Shown here in pieces: positions 23,683-31,772 of a DNA stretch of 64,000 nucleotides. Every line of letters starts with the position of its first letter. Position 1 is the stretch's first letter. This DNA comes from JAWKWH01 sp963669455. Lineage in GTDB: Bacteria > Pseudomonadota > Alphaproteobacteria > Rhizobiales > Rhizobiaceae. The position numbers were made by a program, and so were the translations under genes. The stretch lies in contig OY770026.1 in assembly GCA_963669455.1 (NCBI GenBank), positions 868,001 to 932,000 of the forward strand. The letters are read 5' to 3'. The notes beneath the pieces were generated by a model, which worked only from the letters and a program-made list of their open reading frames with translations, ran no database searches and was not told the DNA's origin.

Positions 23683-25629
23683 TTAGTCGTTGCTCTGAAA
23701 AGTCACTCGATATTTCCTCTTGCGCAGAAAGGCAGGCGAAACAACTCTGGACAAGAGATGACCGGTGATCAGTATAACCGCCAGCCACTGCGTGAGAACC
23801 AGCTTGAAGTCGCCTGCGGTCAAAGAGTTGTGATAAAGAAAGTTCGCCTTTGACGTTCTCCATTGGTAGGCAATGGGAAGCGCCCGTTTCATAAACTTTT
23901 TTGGAAACAAAGAATTCGATAACCACGCAAAAGCATTGATAAATGGCATGACCACACCACATAGGATTTGCAGAGCCAATAACGGCATAGGCACCAAGGC
24001 ATCAAATGGTCCGAACTTGGACAGGACCGCTTCGGCAGTATCCGGCTTTGCTCCGACCCCTTGAGTGCGGAAGAAACATGGCCATAGTGGAAACGTCCAA
24101 TATTTTACCGCTTCTTGCGGTGCTGTCACCGGCGGGAAGACCCGCGGTGTGCAGCCGGTGAGCTTGGCTACTGACATCATGAAAGCCATGTAGTCGACCA
24201 GTACCTCGTAGTCGGGTGTCTGATGGAAACAGGTCTTTTCCGCTGCACCGTCAGATATAGCTAATTCAGCATAGTCAGCTGGTAGTTCCAGATTGCCCCG
24301 ATAAATTTGCGCAATGTAACGAGAAATCATTTCTGAGCATTGCGGTATACCGCCTGAGTGAGGACGGGCAAATCCGACGAAGGCGAGGTTTTCTCCCATG
24401 CTAGCCGGGAAACAATGTTTGAACCACGTGCGGGGATTTGGATCAAATTTGGTGTTCTCGCCGGACACGGAGAGCCACTCGAAGTCAAGGCTAAATCCGG
24501 TGCAAGCTACGATAACATCAACATCCAGCTCATGGGATTCGCACTCATTAGGTGCAGCCGCAGCACCATCTCCAGCTGCACCGAACAAATGCGCTTCGGT
24601 GAAAGTTAAAGTCTTGTCTTTGATTGTTGCCTTCGATGCGATCACGATATCTAGATTGCCCTTGACCGCTGCCGTCAACGTCATTGCTGACTTGGTCGGC
24701 ACCATGCTTGTGTCGCTGGAATAATAATCGGCACTCCACGCACTTGATGTAAGTGCGCGAGACAAGCCTTGGACGGAATCGGGACCATGCTTTGTCCGCA
24801 CATTCGAAACGAGTCCCTGCAGGGCGATCGACCACAATCCCAAAGGGAGGTTGCGGACACTGCGCGTTATGGTCAGGCTTTCCAGCACTCCATTGGGTTT
24901 GTGATGTTGTGTTATGTGCTGTTGCTCATCATACTCACCGTCATACAAAAATGGGTCTACAAACCGTGGAGCACAGTCGGGAAAGCGGCGTCCCCATATG
25001 GTGACCTTGTCGGCTGTTTCAACTGCTGAACTCGCCACGTCAGCTGCGCCTTCTCCCATGCCCACGACCAAGACCTTCTGTCCCTTGACTTGCTCGGCAG
25101 AGTGATAATCAGAAGAATGAATAACTTTGCCTTTGAACTTCTCAAACTCACCAGGTAATTTTGGTTTGTGGTTGGCACCAGATGCAACAATCAATTTGTC
25201 GAAAGTTCTGCTGACTGTGTCTTTCCTGTCTGAATCGGAGCACTCGGAGAGACGAACATCCCACTTCCCAGACTGCCGGTTGAATTGCGCGCTAACAATA
25301 GTTGTTCCTAAACGGATGTGCTGTTCAAGCTGAAAATGATCAACATACTGGGTCAAATACTCAAAATATTCAGCCTGTGACCAATACTTGACACCTTTAT
25401 CGGCATCGGGGGCTGGGAAATCTGAAAAAGACATGAAAATGTTCGAGATTGTCAGATGTAAATCCTCGAAAGTGACTCCGGAGTCCGGAGCAAAAACACC
25501 GCCAAATGTTAATCGACTATCGACGGCAATGGCGTCAAGACCTGCTTCACGCATTTCCTTCAAGGCCACCAATCCTGACGGGCCGGCACCAACGATTAAG
25601 ATGCGCTCAGAAGTCATTGTTTTACACAT
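23683..25629 (-). CDS. Flavin-containing monooxygenase with hydrophobic C-terminus
   Basis: A 648-residue FAD/NADPH enzyme. The FAD-binding GAGPSG lies at about residues 14-19, the monooxygenase-identifying sequence FKGKVIHSSDYHS at about 165-177, and the NADPH Rossmann motif VVGMGEGAADVA shortly after. It is longer than the roughly 450-530 residues of most bacterial members. The extra C-terminal 130 residues contain two hydrophobic stretches (MPLLALQILCGVVMPFINAF and LTQWLAVILITGHLL) that could tether it to the membrane. Start ATG 25629 has AGGGA upstream; ATG 25617 is the alternative. Substrate unknown: N- or S-oxygenation of a small nucleophile, or Baeyer-Villiger oxidation. Confidence 0.82.
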   Translation of the reverse strand: MCKTMTSERILIVGAGPSGLVALKEMREAGLDAIAVDSRLTFGGVFAPDSGVTFEDLHLTISNIFMSFSDFPAPDADKGVKYWSQAEYFEYLTQYVDHFQLEQHIRLGTTIVSAQFNRQSGKWDVRLSECSDSDRKDTVSRTFDKLIVASGANHKPKLPGEFEKFKGKVIHSSDYHSAEQVKGQKVLVVGMGEGAADVASSAVETADKVTIWGRRFPDCAPRFVDPFLYDGEYDEQQHITQHHKPNGVLESLTITRSVRNLPLGLWSIALQGLVSNVRTKHGPDSVQGLSRALTSSAWSADYYSSDTSMVPTKSAMTLTAAVKGNLDIVIASKATIKDKTLTFTEAHLFGAAGDGAAAAPNECESHELDVDVIVACTGFSLDFEWLSVSGENTKFDPNPRTWFKHCFPASMGENLAFVGFARPHSGGIPQCSEMISRYIAQIYRGNLELPADYAELAISDGAAEKTCFHQTPDYEVLVDYMAFMMSVAKLTGCTPRVFPPVTAPQEAVKYWTFPLWPCFFRTQGVGAKPDTAEAVLSKFGPFDALVPMPLLALQILCGVVMPFINAFAWLSNSLFPKKFMKRALPIAYQWRTSKANFLYHNSLTAGDFKLVLTQWLAVILITGHLLSRVVSPAFLRKRKYRVTFQSND

Positions 25630-26418
25630 TCGCTTTCCCTGAATTCAGATATGTCCGGCAGTCTATTTAGCCCCGCATCAAGCTTGGCAAAAGAACATGT
25701 AAAATGTCTCATTTGCGTAGGCTCATCTATAATTTCAAATCCAGTGATATCTGGAACCTCCGAAATGAGTCTTTGAAAAGCCTCAATGATATAATCGGCA
25801 TGCGATTGGGTTTAAGTGCGTCGAGGATAGGCTTGTCGAATAAGCTCCATGCACGATGGTTTTTCCTTGCCATCTTTTTGTCGCCCAAACAATACACTTC
25901 CAATTTCTTTTTGTCGCCCAAACATTACACTTCCAATTTCGCAGTTTGTCTTCGCGTTCTGCTCGGTTTGTAATCTGTAGAACCTATCCAGATTTGATGC
26001 GAAACGGTTCGATCATTGTTTTCACTTTATAACCACCAACTTATCAGAACATTTGGCAATTTGACCATCCAATTTGGACGACAGTTTGTTATGAGCTAGG
26101 CAGAATAATAGTCATCAGAATCAGGTGTTGAAAAAAGCTCTCTGAATAGCCTCTTGGTCATGAATTCATAGACGAGATTCCCTTTTTGATGAAATTTGAT
26201 AGTATTAAAAGGTGTTCGCTAGTGTTTTACCAGAAATCTGAAGGATGGTGTTTTCACACAGCCTCTTCTCATTACCGCCGTTCGTGGGGCGGCTGATTGA
26301 ACAGCCCAACATGCACCCAAAGGGCAATTCAGGTAGCTTAAAATGATGTCTAAAAGTCTGATATTATCGATCTGGTGCAGATATCTTTGCCGGAAACGCC
26401 GCTGCTATATGTAAACTA
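25630..26418. other. Long gene-less stretch before tRNA-Ser
   Basis: 789 bases without a credible gene. It holds a two-copy 33-bp tandem repeat (25874-25939) inside an open frame (25704-25973) whose product looks non-coding. The rest is AT-rich and featureless to the eye. Its position against the 3' end of a tRNA gene suggests remnants of integrated DNA. Confidence 0.5.
25874..25939 (+). repeat. 33-bp direct tandem repeat, two units
   Basis: Units 25874-25906 and 25907-25939 both begin CTTTTTGTCGCCCAAACA and end TACACTTCCAATTT; they differ at one base (AATAC versus ATTAC). The period is a multiple of three, but I doubt that the frame is translated. Confidence 0.8.
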
Positions 26419-26508
26419 TGGCGGAGAGGGAGGGATTCGAACCCCCGATAGAGTTGCCCCTATACCGCATTTCGAGTGCGGCGCTTTCAACCACTCAGCC
26501 ACCTCTCC
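26419..26508 (-). tRNA. tRNA-Ser (anticodon CGA)
   Basis: On the minus strand the gene starts GGAGAGGTGGCTGAGTGG, has the anticodon loop CACTCGAAATG (CGA, reading UCG codons), a long variable arm as expected for class II tRNA-Ser, the T loop GGTTCGAATCC, and a 3' acceptor strand CCTCTCC-G followed by an encoded CCA. The acceptor stem pairs perfectly (GGAGAGG/CCTCTCC). Its 3' end faces the gene-poor accessory region. Confidence 0.95.
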
Positions 26509-26838
26509 CGTGAACGCGGTTGTCTCCCCAGAAGGGATGCGGAGCCTAGATAACGATTGGCCGCGGTCCGCACAAGAGCGAAAATATCCGCCGGGGCAAG
26601 CAATCTATATGCTGCTGACCGCGACGGGGCCGAAGGTTTGGCGCAAATATATGCCTGGCGATGCCGAATTACTTGACATTTTACGTCGTGTTGGGCATGA
26701 GACCGCGAGCTTTCGGCGCGGGATTTTTTCCGCGCCGTAAATGCTTGGACAGATAGAACCCGAAAAGACTGACAAAAAGACGGCCGGAACGGCAATTCCG
26801 TTTCATGAGCCGGACGGAACATGTGAAAGGCAAAAATT
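26509..26838 (+). promoter_or_regulatory. Upstream region of rplU with leader hairpin
   Basis: These 330 bases separate tRNA-Ser from rplU. A TTGACA occurs at 26673-26678, followed by a poor -10 match. CGGCGCGG (26714-26721) pairs with CCGCGCCG (26730-26737) around an eight-base T-rich loop, forming a stable stem about 100 bases before the rplU start. This could be a leader hairpin for ribosomal-protein feedback or a terminator-like attenuator. No gene is present. Confidence 0.4.
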
Positions 26839-27549
26839 ATGTTCGCAGTCATTAAAACCGGCGGGAAGCAATATCGTGTTGCCGCCAATGACCTTTTGAA
26901 GGTCGAAAAAGTTTCCGGCGAGGCTGGAGACATTGTTGAATTTTCCAATGTGATGATTGTCGGCGATGGCGACAACACATCGGTCGGCACACCGTTCGTC
27001 GACGGGGCGATGGTTACCGCCGAAGTGGTCGAGCAGGGCCGCGCCAAGAAAGTCATCACGTTCAAGAAGCGCCGCCGGCAGAATTCACGCCGTACGATCG
27101 GCCATCGGCAGCTTTTGACAACGGTGCGTATCTCAGAGATCCTCACCGCCGGCGCCAAGCCGTCCAAGAAACCGGCTGCCAAGAAGCCGGCCCCGAAGGC
27201 TGAAGCCAAGGCAGACGACAAGGCGCCGGCGAAAAAAGCCGAAGCAAAGAGTGCGCCTAAAGCCGAAGAGAAAAAGGCTGAAGACAAGAAGCCTGCGGCC
27301 AAAAAAGAGGATGCGCCCGCCGCGGCAGCACAGCTTTTCAAAGCGCCTGAGGGTGACGGTGACGATCTGACCAAGATCAAAGGGATCGGTCCGGTCGCGG
27401 CAGGGCAGCTAAACGAGCAGGGAATTGTGACCTACGCTCAGATTGCCAAACTGTCGGATAAGGACGTTGCCAAGATTGATGAGGCAATGCCGTTTTCCGC
27501 CGAACAGATCAGCGATTGGCGCGAACAGGCAAAAGAGTTGTCGAAATAA
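26839..27549 (+). CDS. rplU: Ribosomal protein L21 with long C-terminal extension
   Basis: Residues 1-102 are a standard bacterial L21 (MFAVIKTGGKQYRVAANDLL at the start, KKRRRQNSRRTIGHRQ near the end), a 23S-binding protein of the large subunit. An Ala/Lys/Pro-rich low-complexity segment (about 108-170) follows, then a helix-hairpin-helix-like domain (TKIKGIGPVAAGQLNEQGI, about 178-196, to the end at 236). L21 is normally near 103 residues; extended L21 proteins occur in rhizobia. AAAGGCAAAAATT precedes the ATG. rpmA follows 76 bases later, the near-universal order. Confidence 0.96.
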   Translation: MFAVIKTGGKQYRVAANDLLKVEKVSGEAGDIVEFSNVMIVGDGDNTSVGTPFVDGAMVTAEVVEQGRAKKVITFKKRRRQNSRRTIGHRQLLTTVRISEILTAGAKPSKKPAAKKPAPKAEAKADDKAPAKKAEAKSAPKAEEKKAEDKKPAAKKEDAPAAAAQLFKAPEGDGDDLTKIKGIGPVAAGQLNEQGIVTYAQIAKLSDKDVAKIDEAMPFSAEQISDWREQAKELSK

Positions 27550-27625
27550 AGCGAACTTGAAATATGGCGCGTTCACGCGCATAAGGACATGAAAGCGTCG
27601 CACAATCGACGTAAAGGAGCATGAA

Positions 27626-27895
27626 ATGGCACACAAGAAAGCTGGTGGTTCGTCGCGCAACGGTCGTGATTCTGAATCAAAGCGCCTTGGCGTGAAAAAA
27701 TTCGGCGGCGAGAAAGTGATCGCCGGCAACATCATCATTCGGCAGCGCGGGACCAAATGGCATCCGGGCACGAATGTTGGCATGGGCAAGGACCATACGC
27801 TTTTTGCGCTTTCGGAAGGGTCCGTGGCGTTTCAGAAAAAAGCCAACGGCCGCACCTATGTATCGGTCAACCCATATATGGAGGCAGCGGAGTAG
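27626..27895 (+). CDS. rpmA: Ribosomal protein L27
   Basis: An 89-residue large-subunit protein with the invariant start AHKKAGGSSRNGRDSESKRL, whose N-terminal tail reaches the peptidyl-transferase centre, and the conserved core GNIIIRQRGTKWHPG. There is no cleavable N-terminal extension of the Firmicutes type. AAAGGAG lies six bases before the ATG. It is followed by a strong terminator at 27973. Confidence 0.97.
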   Translation: MAHKKAGGSSRNGRDSESKRLGVKKFGGEKVIAGNIIIRQRGTKWHPGTNVGMGKDHTLFALSEGSVAFQKKANGRTYVSVNPYMEAAE

Positions 27896-27972
27896 CCGGT
27901 TCCGCAATTTCAAATACCGGCGTCCCATCAGGACCCGGAAGTTTGAAAGCCAAAGATGGCAAGAGAAACAAA

Positions 27973-28006
27973 GGGGAGATGGGCCGCCATCTCCCCTTTT
28001 TCTTTT
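27973..28006 (+). terminator. Intrinsic terminator after rplU-rpmA
   Basis: GGGGAGATGG (27973-27982), loop GCCG, CCATCTCCCC (27987-27996), then TTTTTCTTTT. The perfect 10-bp stem with U-tract is a strong terminator. The acetyltransferase gene starts only 18 bases after it. Confidence 0.88.
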
Positions 28007-28023
28007 GGCGTTGGAGGTTTGCC

Positions 28024-28569
28024 ATGGACATATTGGTCACGAAGAGATTGACGCTGAGACCGCCATTGGAGGTGGATGCGGACGATATCACGCTGCACCT
28101 TGCTAACTGGAATGTCAGCCGCATGCTTGCGCGCGTGCCGTTTCCCTATGACCGGCGCGACGCCGCCGATTGGATTGAACGTTGCGAGCAGGCGAGTGAA
28201 AAGAACATCATCTTTACCCTGCATCGCGAACGGTTGATTGGTGTTATCGGCATAGAGAACAGATCGGACAGGCCGGTTCTCGGCTATTGGCTCGGTGAGC
28301 CATGGTGGGGCCAGGGCTTTATGAGCGAAGCGGCAAGCGCGGTGCTGACTTATGCCTTTGACAAATGGCCTGAAAAAACCATTGCATCCTCGGTGGCCGC
28401 CGACAATCCGGCCTCGCTGACGTTGCAGCGGCGGCTTGGTTTTAAGGTCACTGGCGGGGGAGAGCAGTATTCCACTGCCCGGCAGGCGATGGTGGCGGAT
28501 ATTCGAACCGAACTTGCCCCCGCTCAGTTTAAGCGACAATCCGGTACGGTGTATGATGTCGCCGCGTGA
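28024..28569 (+). CDS. GNAT-family N-acetyltransferase (RimJ/RimL type)
   Basis: A 181-residue acetyl-CoA-dependent acetyltransferase. The start LVTKRLTLRPPLEVDADDI is typical of the RimJ/RimL subfamily, and the acetyl-CoA loop region appears as YWLGEPWWGQGFMSEAASAV (about residues 89-108). The ATG at 28024 follows GGAGG. The frame is open upstream, but that sequence crosses the terminator and is not coding. The substrate may be a protein N-terminus or small amine and cannot be deduced. It lies convergent to the nuclease-family gene, with 16 bases between stops. Confidence 0.82.
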   Translation: MDILVTKRLTLRPPLEVDADDITLHLANWNVSRMLARVPFPYDRRDAADWIERCEQASEKNIIFTLHRERLIGVIGIENRSDRPVLGYWLGEPWWGQGFMSEAASAVLTYAFDKWPEKTIASSVAADNPASLTLQRRLGFKVTGGGEQYSTARQAMVADIRTELAPAQFKRQSGTVYDVAA

Positions 28570-28585
28570 TACCGCCGCAAGCCGC

Positions 28586-29422
28586 TTAACCGATCTCAAA
28601 CCACAGCGGGCAGTGATCGGAGCCACAAGCCGGCTGATCAACACGGGCCTTGCCGCACTTGCCGGCAAGGCTTGCCGTGGCGAAGCAATAGTCGATGCGG
28701 CTGGACAGCTTTTTTCCTTCCGGATCGAACCAGGTGTGGTCCGGTGCAGACGTGCCGTTGCCGGTAGCCGCGATGTCGACAAATCCGTCCGGCTCCGGTG
28801 TGCCGCACAAAAGCGTATATTCGGGACTATCGGGCGGAAAGTTGAAATCGCCCATCAGCACGGCGTGTTCTGGATGCGGGGGTTCGGGAAATCCGATCGA
28901 GGCAAGGCCGGTGACCGCACCACCTTCGTCCTGGTAATTGGTGACGCGCTCCTTCAGGAAAACCGTCTGCGCCAGACGTTCCGTTCCGCTCACGTGATCG
29001 AGATGGACGTTATAAAAGCGAACGACGCCTGCCGGCGTGTCTATCATCGTCTCCAGGGCGCCGCGTTGCAGGTTAAGCACGTCACGGGTGCGGCGTCTTG
29101 GAAGAAGCAGATTGCGCGACGAGATAATCGGTGTTTTCGACAGAACCATGTTGCCGAATTCAAAATAGACCGAAACCGCTTTTCCAGCGTCCATATGCGA
29201 GCCGATATTGACCTGGTAGGGCGTTCCAAACACCGTAAAGTAATCTGGAAACAGCGCGCAAAGCCCCGACACCATATCGGTGCTGCCGTTTTGTGGATTG
29301 TTGCGGGAGACTTCCTGCAAGGCGATGAGATCGGCCCCACGAACCGCGTCGGCAATGCGGGCAAGGTCGTATTGCCCGTCCATTCCAACACCGAAATGGA
29401 CATTATAGGTCACGCATTTCAT
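28586..29422 (-). CDS. Endonuclease/exonuclease/phosphatase family protein
   Basis: A 278-residue metal-dependent hydrolase of the EEP fold (DNase I, exonuclease III and phosphodiesterases). The metal-binding Glu sits in LIALQEVSR (about residue 37), followed by later conserved elements VLMGDFNFPPDSPEY (Asp-x-Asn) and ACGSDHCPLWFE (the C-terminal Ser-Asp-His). No secretion signal is seen. Substrate is unclear: nucleic acid or a phosphodiester lipid. It diverges from obgE with 155 bases between. Confidence 0.82.
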   Translation of the reverse strand: MKCVTYNVHFGVGMDGQYDLARIADAVRGADLIALQEVSRNNPQNGSTDMVSGLCALFPDYFTVFGTPYQVNIGSHMDAGKAVSVYFEFGNMVLSKTPIISSRNLLLPRRRTRDVLNLQRGALETMIDTPAGVVRFYNVHLDHVSGTERLAQTVFLKERVTNYQDEGGAVTGLASIGFPEPPHPEHAVLMGDFNFPPDSPEYTLLCGTPEPDGFVDIAATGNGTSAPDHTWFDPEGKKLSSRIDYCFATASLAGKCGKARVDQPACGSDHCPLWFEIG

Positions 29423-29577
29423 GATTGTGACGCCTCGCCGTCTTTCAGTTTTGCCGATCAGGCATCCATCAACCAGCTATTTGCCAATGGATGCTATCAA
29501 TTCGGCTTCGACAATGCGATAGAGCATAATTTCCTGCAATCCAATGCGCTCCAGACAGGTCAAACGGCGTTTTTCCG

Positions 29578-30627
29578 ATGAAATTCCTCGACACAGCCAA
29601 GGTTTATATCCGCTCAGGCGACGGTGGCGCCGGATCTGTTTCGTTCCGGCGGGAGAAGTTTATCGAATTTGGCGGGCCTGACGGCGGCGATGGCGGGCGG
29701 GGCGGTGATGTCTGGGCCGAGGCGGTCGACGGCTTGAACACGCTGATCGACTATCGCTACAGGCAGCATTTCAAGGCCAAGACCGGCATGCACGGTATGG
29801 GACGGCACAAGACCGGCGCCGGGGGCGCGGATGTGGTGCTGAACGTGCCAGCTGGAACGCAGATATTTGAGGAAGACGATGAAACGCTGATCTGCGATCT
29901 CGTCGATATCGGCGACCGGTTTATGCTGGCCAAAGGCGGCAATGGCGGCTTTGGCAATATGCATTTTAAATCGTCGACCAACCGTGCGCCGCGCCGGGCC
30001 AATCCTGGGCTGCCCGGCGAGGAACGGACCATAAGATTACGCCTGAAACTGATTGCCGATGCCGGCCTTGTCGGCCTGCCCAATGCCGGCAAATCGACTT
30101 ATCTGGCGCGGGTGACCGCCGCCAAACCAAAGATTGCCGACTATCCGTTTACGACATTGCATCCAGGCCTTGGCGTGGCCCGCATTGATTCACGCGAATT
30201 CGTCATTGCCGATATTCCCGGCCTGATTGAAGGCGCGCATCAAGGTGTCGGTATTGGCGACAGGTTTTTAGGCCATGTCGAGCGCACCCGCGTGCTGTTG
30301 CATCTGGTGTCGGCATGCGAGGAAAACCCTGTTGACGCCTATAAAACGGTTCGCCAGGAGCTTTGTGCCTACGGAAACGGGCTCGGTGACAAGCCGGAGA
30401 TCGTTGCCCTGTCGCAATGCGATGTACTGGATGAGGCGGATCGAACCCGCCTGCAGGCAGCACTGTCTGAGGCAAGCGGCGGCGAGGTGCTGATTATTTC
30501 GGCTGCAACCGGTGAGGGTATCGAGAATTCCTTGAGAAAGCTGATTGATATCGTCGCAGAAGCCCGCCTATCGGAAGAGCCGGAGACGATTGATCCCCGC
30601 TGGCAGACAACCGGGGACAGGACATGA
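29578..30627 (+). CDS. obgE: GTPase Obg/CgtA
   Basis: A 349-residue essential GTPase linked to late 50S assembly and stress control. The glycine-rich Obg domain (residues about 1-158, for example GGDGGRGGDVWAEAVDGL) is followed by the G domain: G1 GLPNAGKST (about 167-175), G3 DIPGLIEGAH, and SQCDVLD standing where NKxD is usual (SQxD is an accepted Obg variant). Its stop overlaps proB by four bases (ATGA). It follows the rplU-rpmA pair in the usual order, with two inserted genes. Confidence 0.96.
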   Translation: MKFLDTAKVYIRSGDGGAGSVSFRREKFIEFGGPDGGDGGRGGDVWAEAVDGLNTLIDYRYRQHFKAKTGMHGMGRHKTGAGGADVVLNVPAGTQIFEEDDETLICDLVDIGDRFMLAKGGNGGFGNMHFKSSTNRAPRRANPGLPGEERTIRLRLKLIADAGLVGLPNAGKSTYLARVTAAKPKIADYPFTTLHPGLGVARIDSREFVIADIPGLIEGAHQGVGIGDRFLGHVERTRVLLHLVSACEENPVDAYKTVRQELCAYGNGLGDKPEIVALSQCDVLDEADRTRLQAALSEASGGEVLIISAATGEGIENSLRKLIDIVAEARLSEEPETIDPRWQTTGDRT

Positions 30628-31769
30628 GGGCGCTCACCGACTATCGCCGCATCTGCGTGAAGGTCGGTTCGGCGCTTCTGGTCGATCCGCAAAGCGGTTT
30701 GAAGCGCGAATGGCTTGCATCGCTTTGCTCAGATGTTGCCGGGCTGACAGGAACCGGTTGTCAGGTGATGATCGTATCGTCCGGGGCGATTGCTCTTGGC
30801 CGCACGATTTTGGGTCTTGGTTCGCGGGCGTTAAAGCTTGAGGAAAGCCAGGCAGCGGCAGCCGCCGGACAAATCGCGCTGGCGCGCGCCTGGTCCGAAA
30901 CCCTTGGCCAGCACAGTCTGACATCCGGTCAGGTTTTGGTGACATTGGGAGATACGGAGGAACGCCGCCGTTATCTCAATGTGCGCGCGACGATTGGAAC
31001 GCTTCTCAAGCTCGGTGCGGTACCGGTTATCAATGAAAACGATACGGTGGCGACGTCGGAAATCCGTTATGGCGACAATGACCGGCTTGCCGCGCGGGTG
31101 GCGACAATGATGGGCGCTGATCTTTTGGTCTTGTTGTCGGACATTGACGGGCTTTATTCCGCGCCGCCAGCAACCGATCCGGATGCCCGGTTTATTACGG
31201 AAGTTGATGAAATAACGCCAGCGATCGATGCGATGGCCGGGGATGCGGGGTCGGGCCTGTCGCGTGGCGGCATGCGCACGAAACTGGATGCGGGACGTAT
31301 CGCGACTGATGCGGGAACCGGGATGATCATCACGTCGGGCAAGCGCCTGTCGCCGCTGTCGGCGATTTCAAAAGGCGCCAAGGCAACCTATTTTCATGCG
31401 TCGCCACAGCCTGTCAAAGGCTACAAGAGCTGGATTGCAGGCAATCTGGATCCCGCTGGAACGCTTAGGATCGATGAGGGGGCGGTGCGTGCGCTGCGTG
31501 GCGGAAAATCACTGCTTCCGGCAGGTGTGACGGCGGTGGCCGGGAATTTTCTGCGCGGCGATACGGTGGCGGTTACAAATCAGGCGGGCGAGTTGATTGC
31601 TCGCGGGCTGATTGCCTATGATATTGGCGATGCCGTAAAAATAGTCGGTCTGAAAAGCAGCGAAATTACTGAGCGGCTTGGCTATGAGGCACGGTCGGCC
31701 ATGATTCATCGCGATGACCTCGTATTGACCGGCGCCAAAAAAACCAAGGCACTGGAGACGGAGAAGTAG
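30624..31769 (+). CDS. proB: Glutamate 5-kinase
   Basis: This 381-residue enzyme catalyses the first step of proline synthesis, phosphorylating glutamate. The amino-acid kinase domain (about 1-260) shows VKVGSALLVD at the start, VSSGAIALGR and VINENDTVATSEI; a C-terminal PUA domain (about 280-370) completes the two-domain architecture of ProB. It overlaps obgE and is followed three bases later by proA, so both pathway enzymes are made from one message. Proline feedback on the kinase is expected from the family. Confidence 0.96.
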   Translation: MRALTDYRRICVKVGSALLVDPQSGLKREWLASLCSDVAGLTGTGCQVMIVSSGAIALGRTILGLGSRALKLEESQAAAAAGQIALARAWSETLGQHSLTSGQVLVTLGDTEERRRYLNVRATIGTLLKLGAVPVINENDTVATSEIRYGDNDRLAARVATMMGADLLVLLSDIDGLYSAPPATDPDARFITEVDEITPAIDAMAGDAGSGLSRGGMRTKLDAGRIATDAGTGMIITSGKRLSPLSAISKGAKATYFHASPQPVKGYKSWIAGNLDPAGTLRIDEGAVRALRGGKSLLPAGVTAVAGNFLRGDTVAVTNQAGELIARGLIAYDIGDAVKIVGLKSSEITERLGYEARSAMIHRDDLVLTGAKKTKALETEK

Positions 31770-31772
31770 ATC

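Noticed and set aside
26419..26508. Complete genomic island with att repeats at tRNA-Ser
   Set aside because: I looked leftwards for a repeat of the tRNA 3' end and found none by eye, and there is no integrase gene; only the suspicion is kept as a finding.
26487..27380. 297-codon minus-strand open frame over rplU and its leader
   Set aside because: The Ala/Ser/Phe-rich product mirrors the Ala/Lys repeats of the L21 tail. It also overlaps tRNA-Ser. No coding evidence.
27757..28023. N-terminal extension of the GNAT frame upstream of 28024
   Set aside because: The extension overlaps rpmA and runs through a strong terminator. ATG 28024 has its own GGAGG and starts exactly at family similarity.
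28436..29581. 381-codon plus-strand open frame opposite the EEP-family gene
   Set aside because: Antisense shadow; composition is Arg/His/Cys-rich and the minus-strand frame has intact catalytic motifs.
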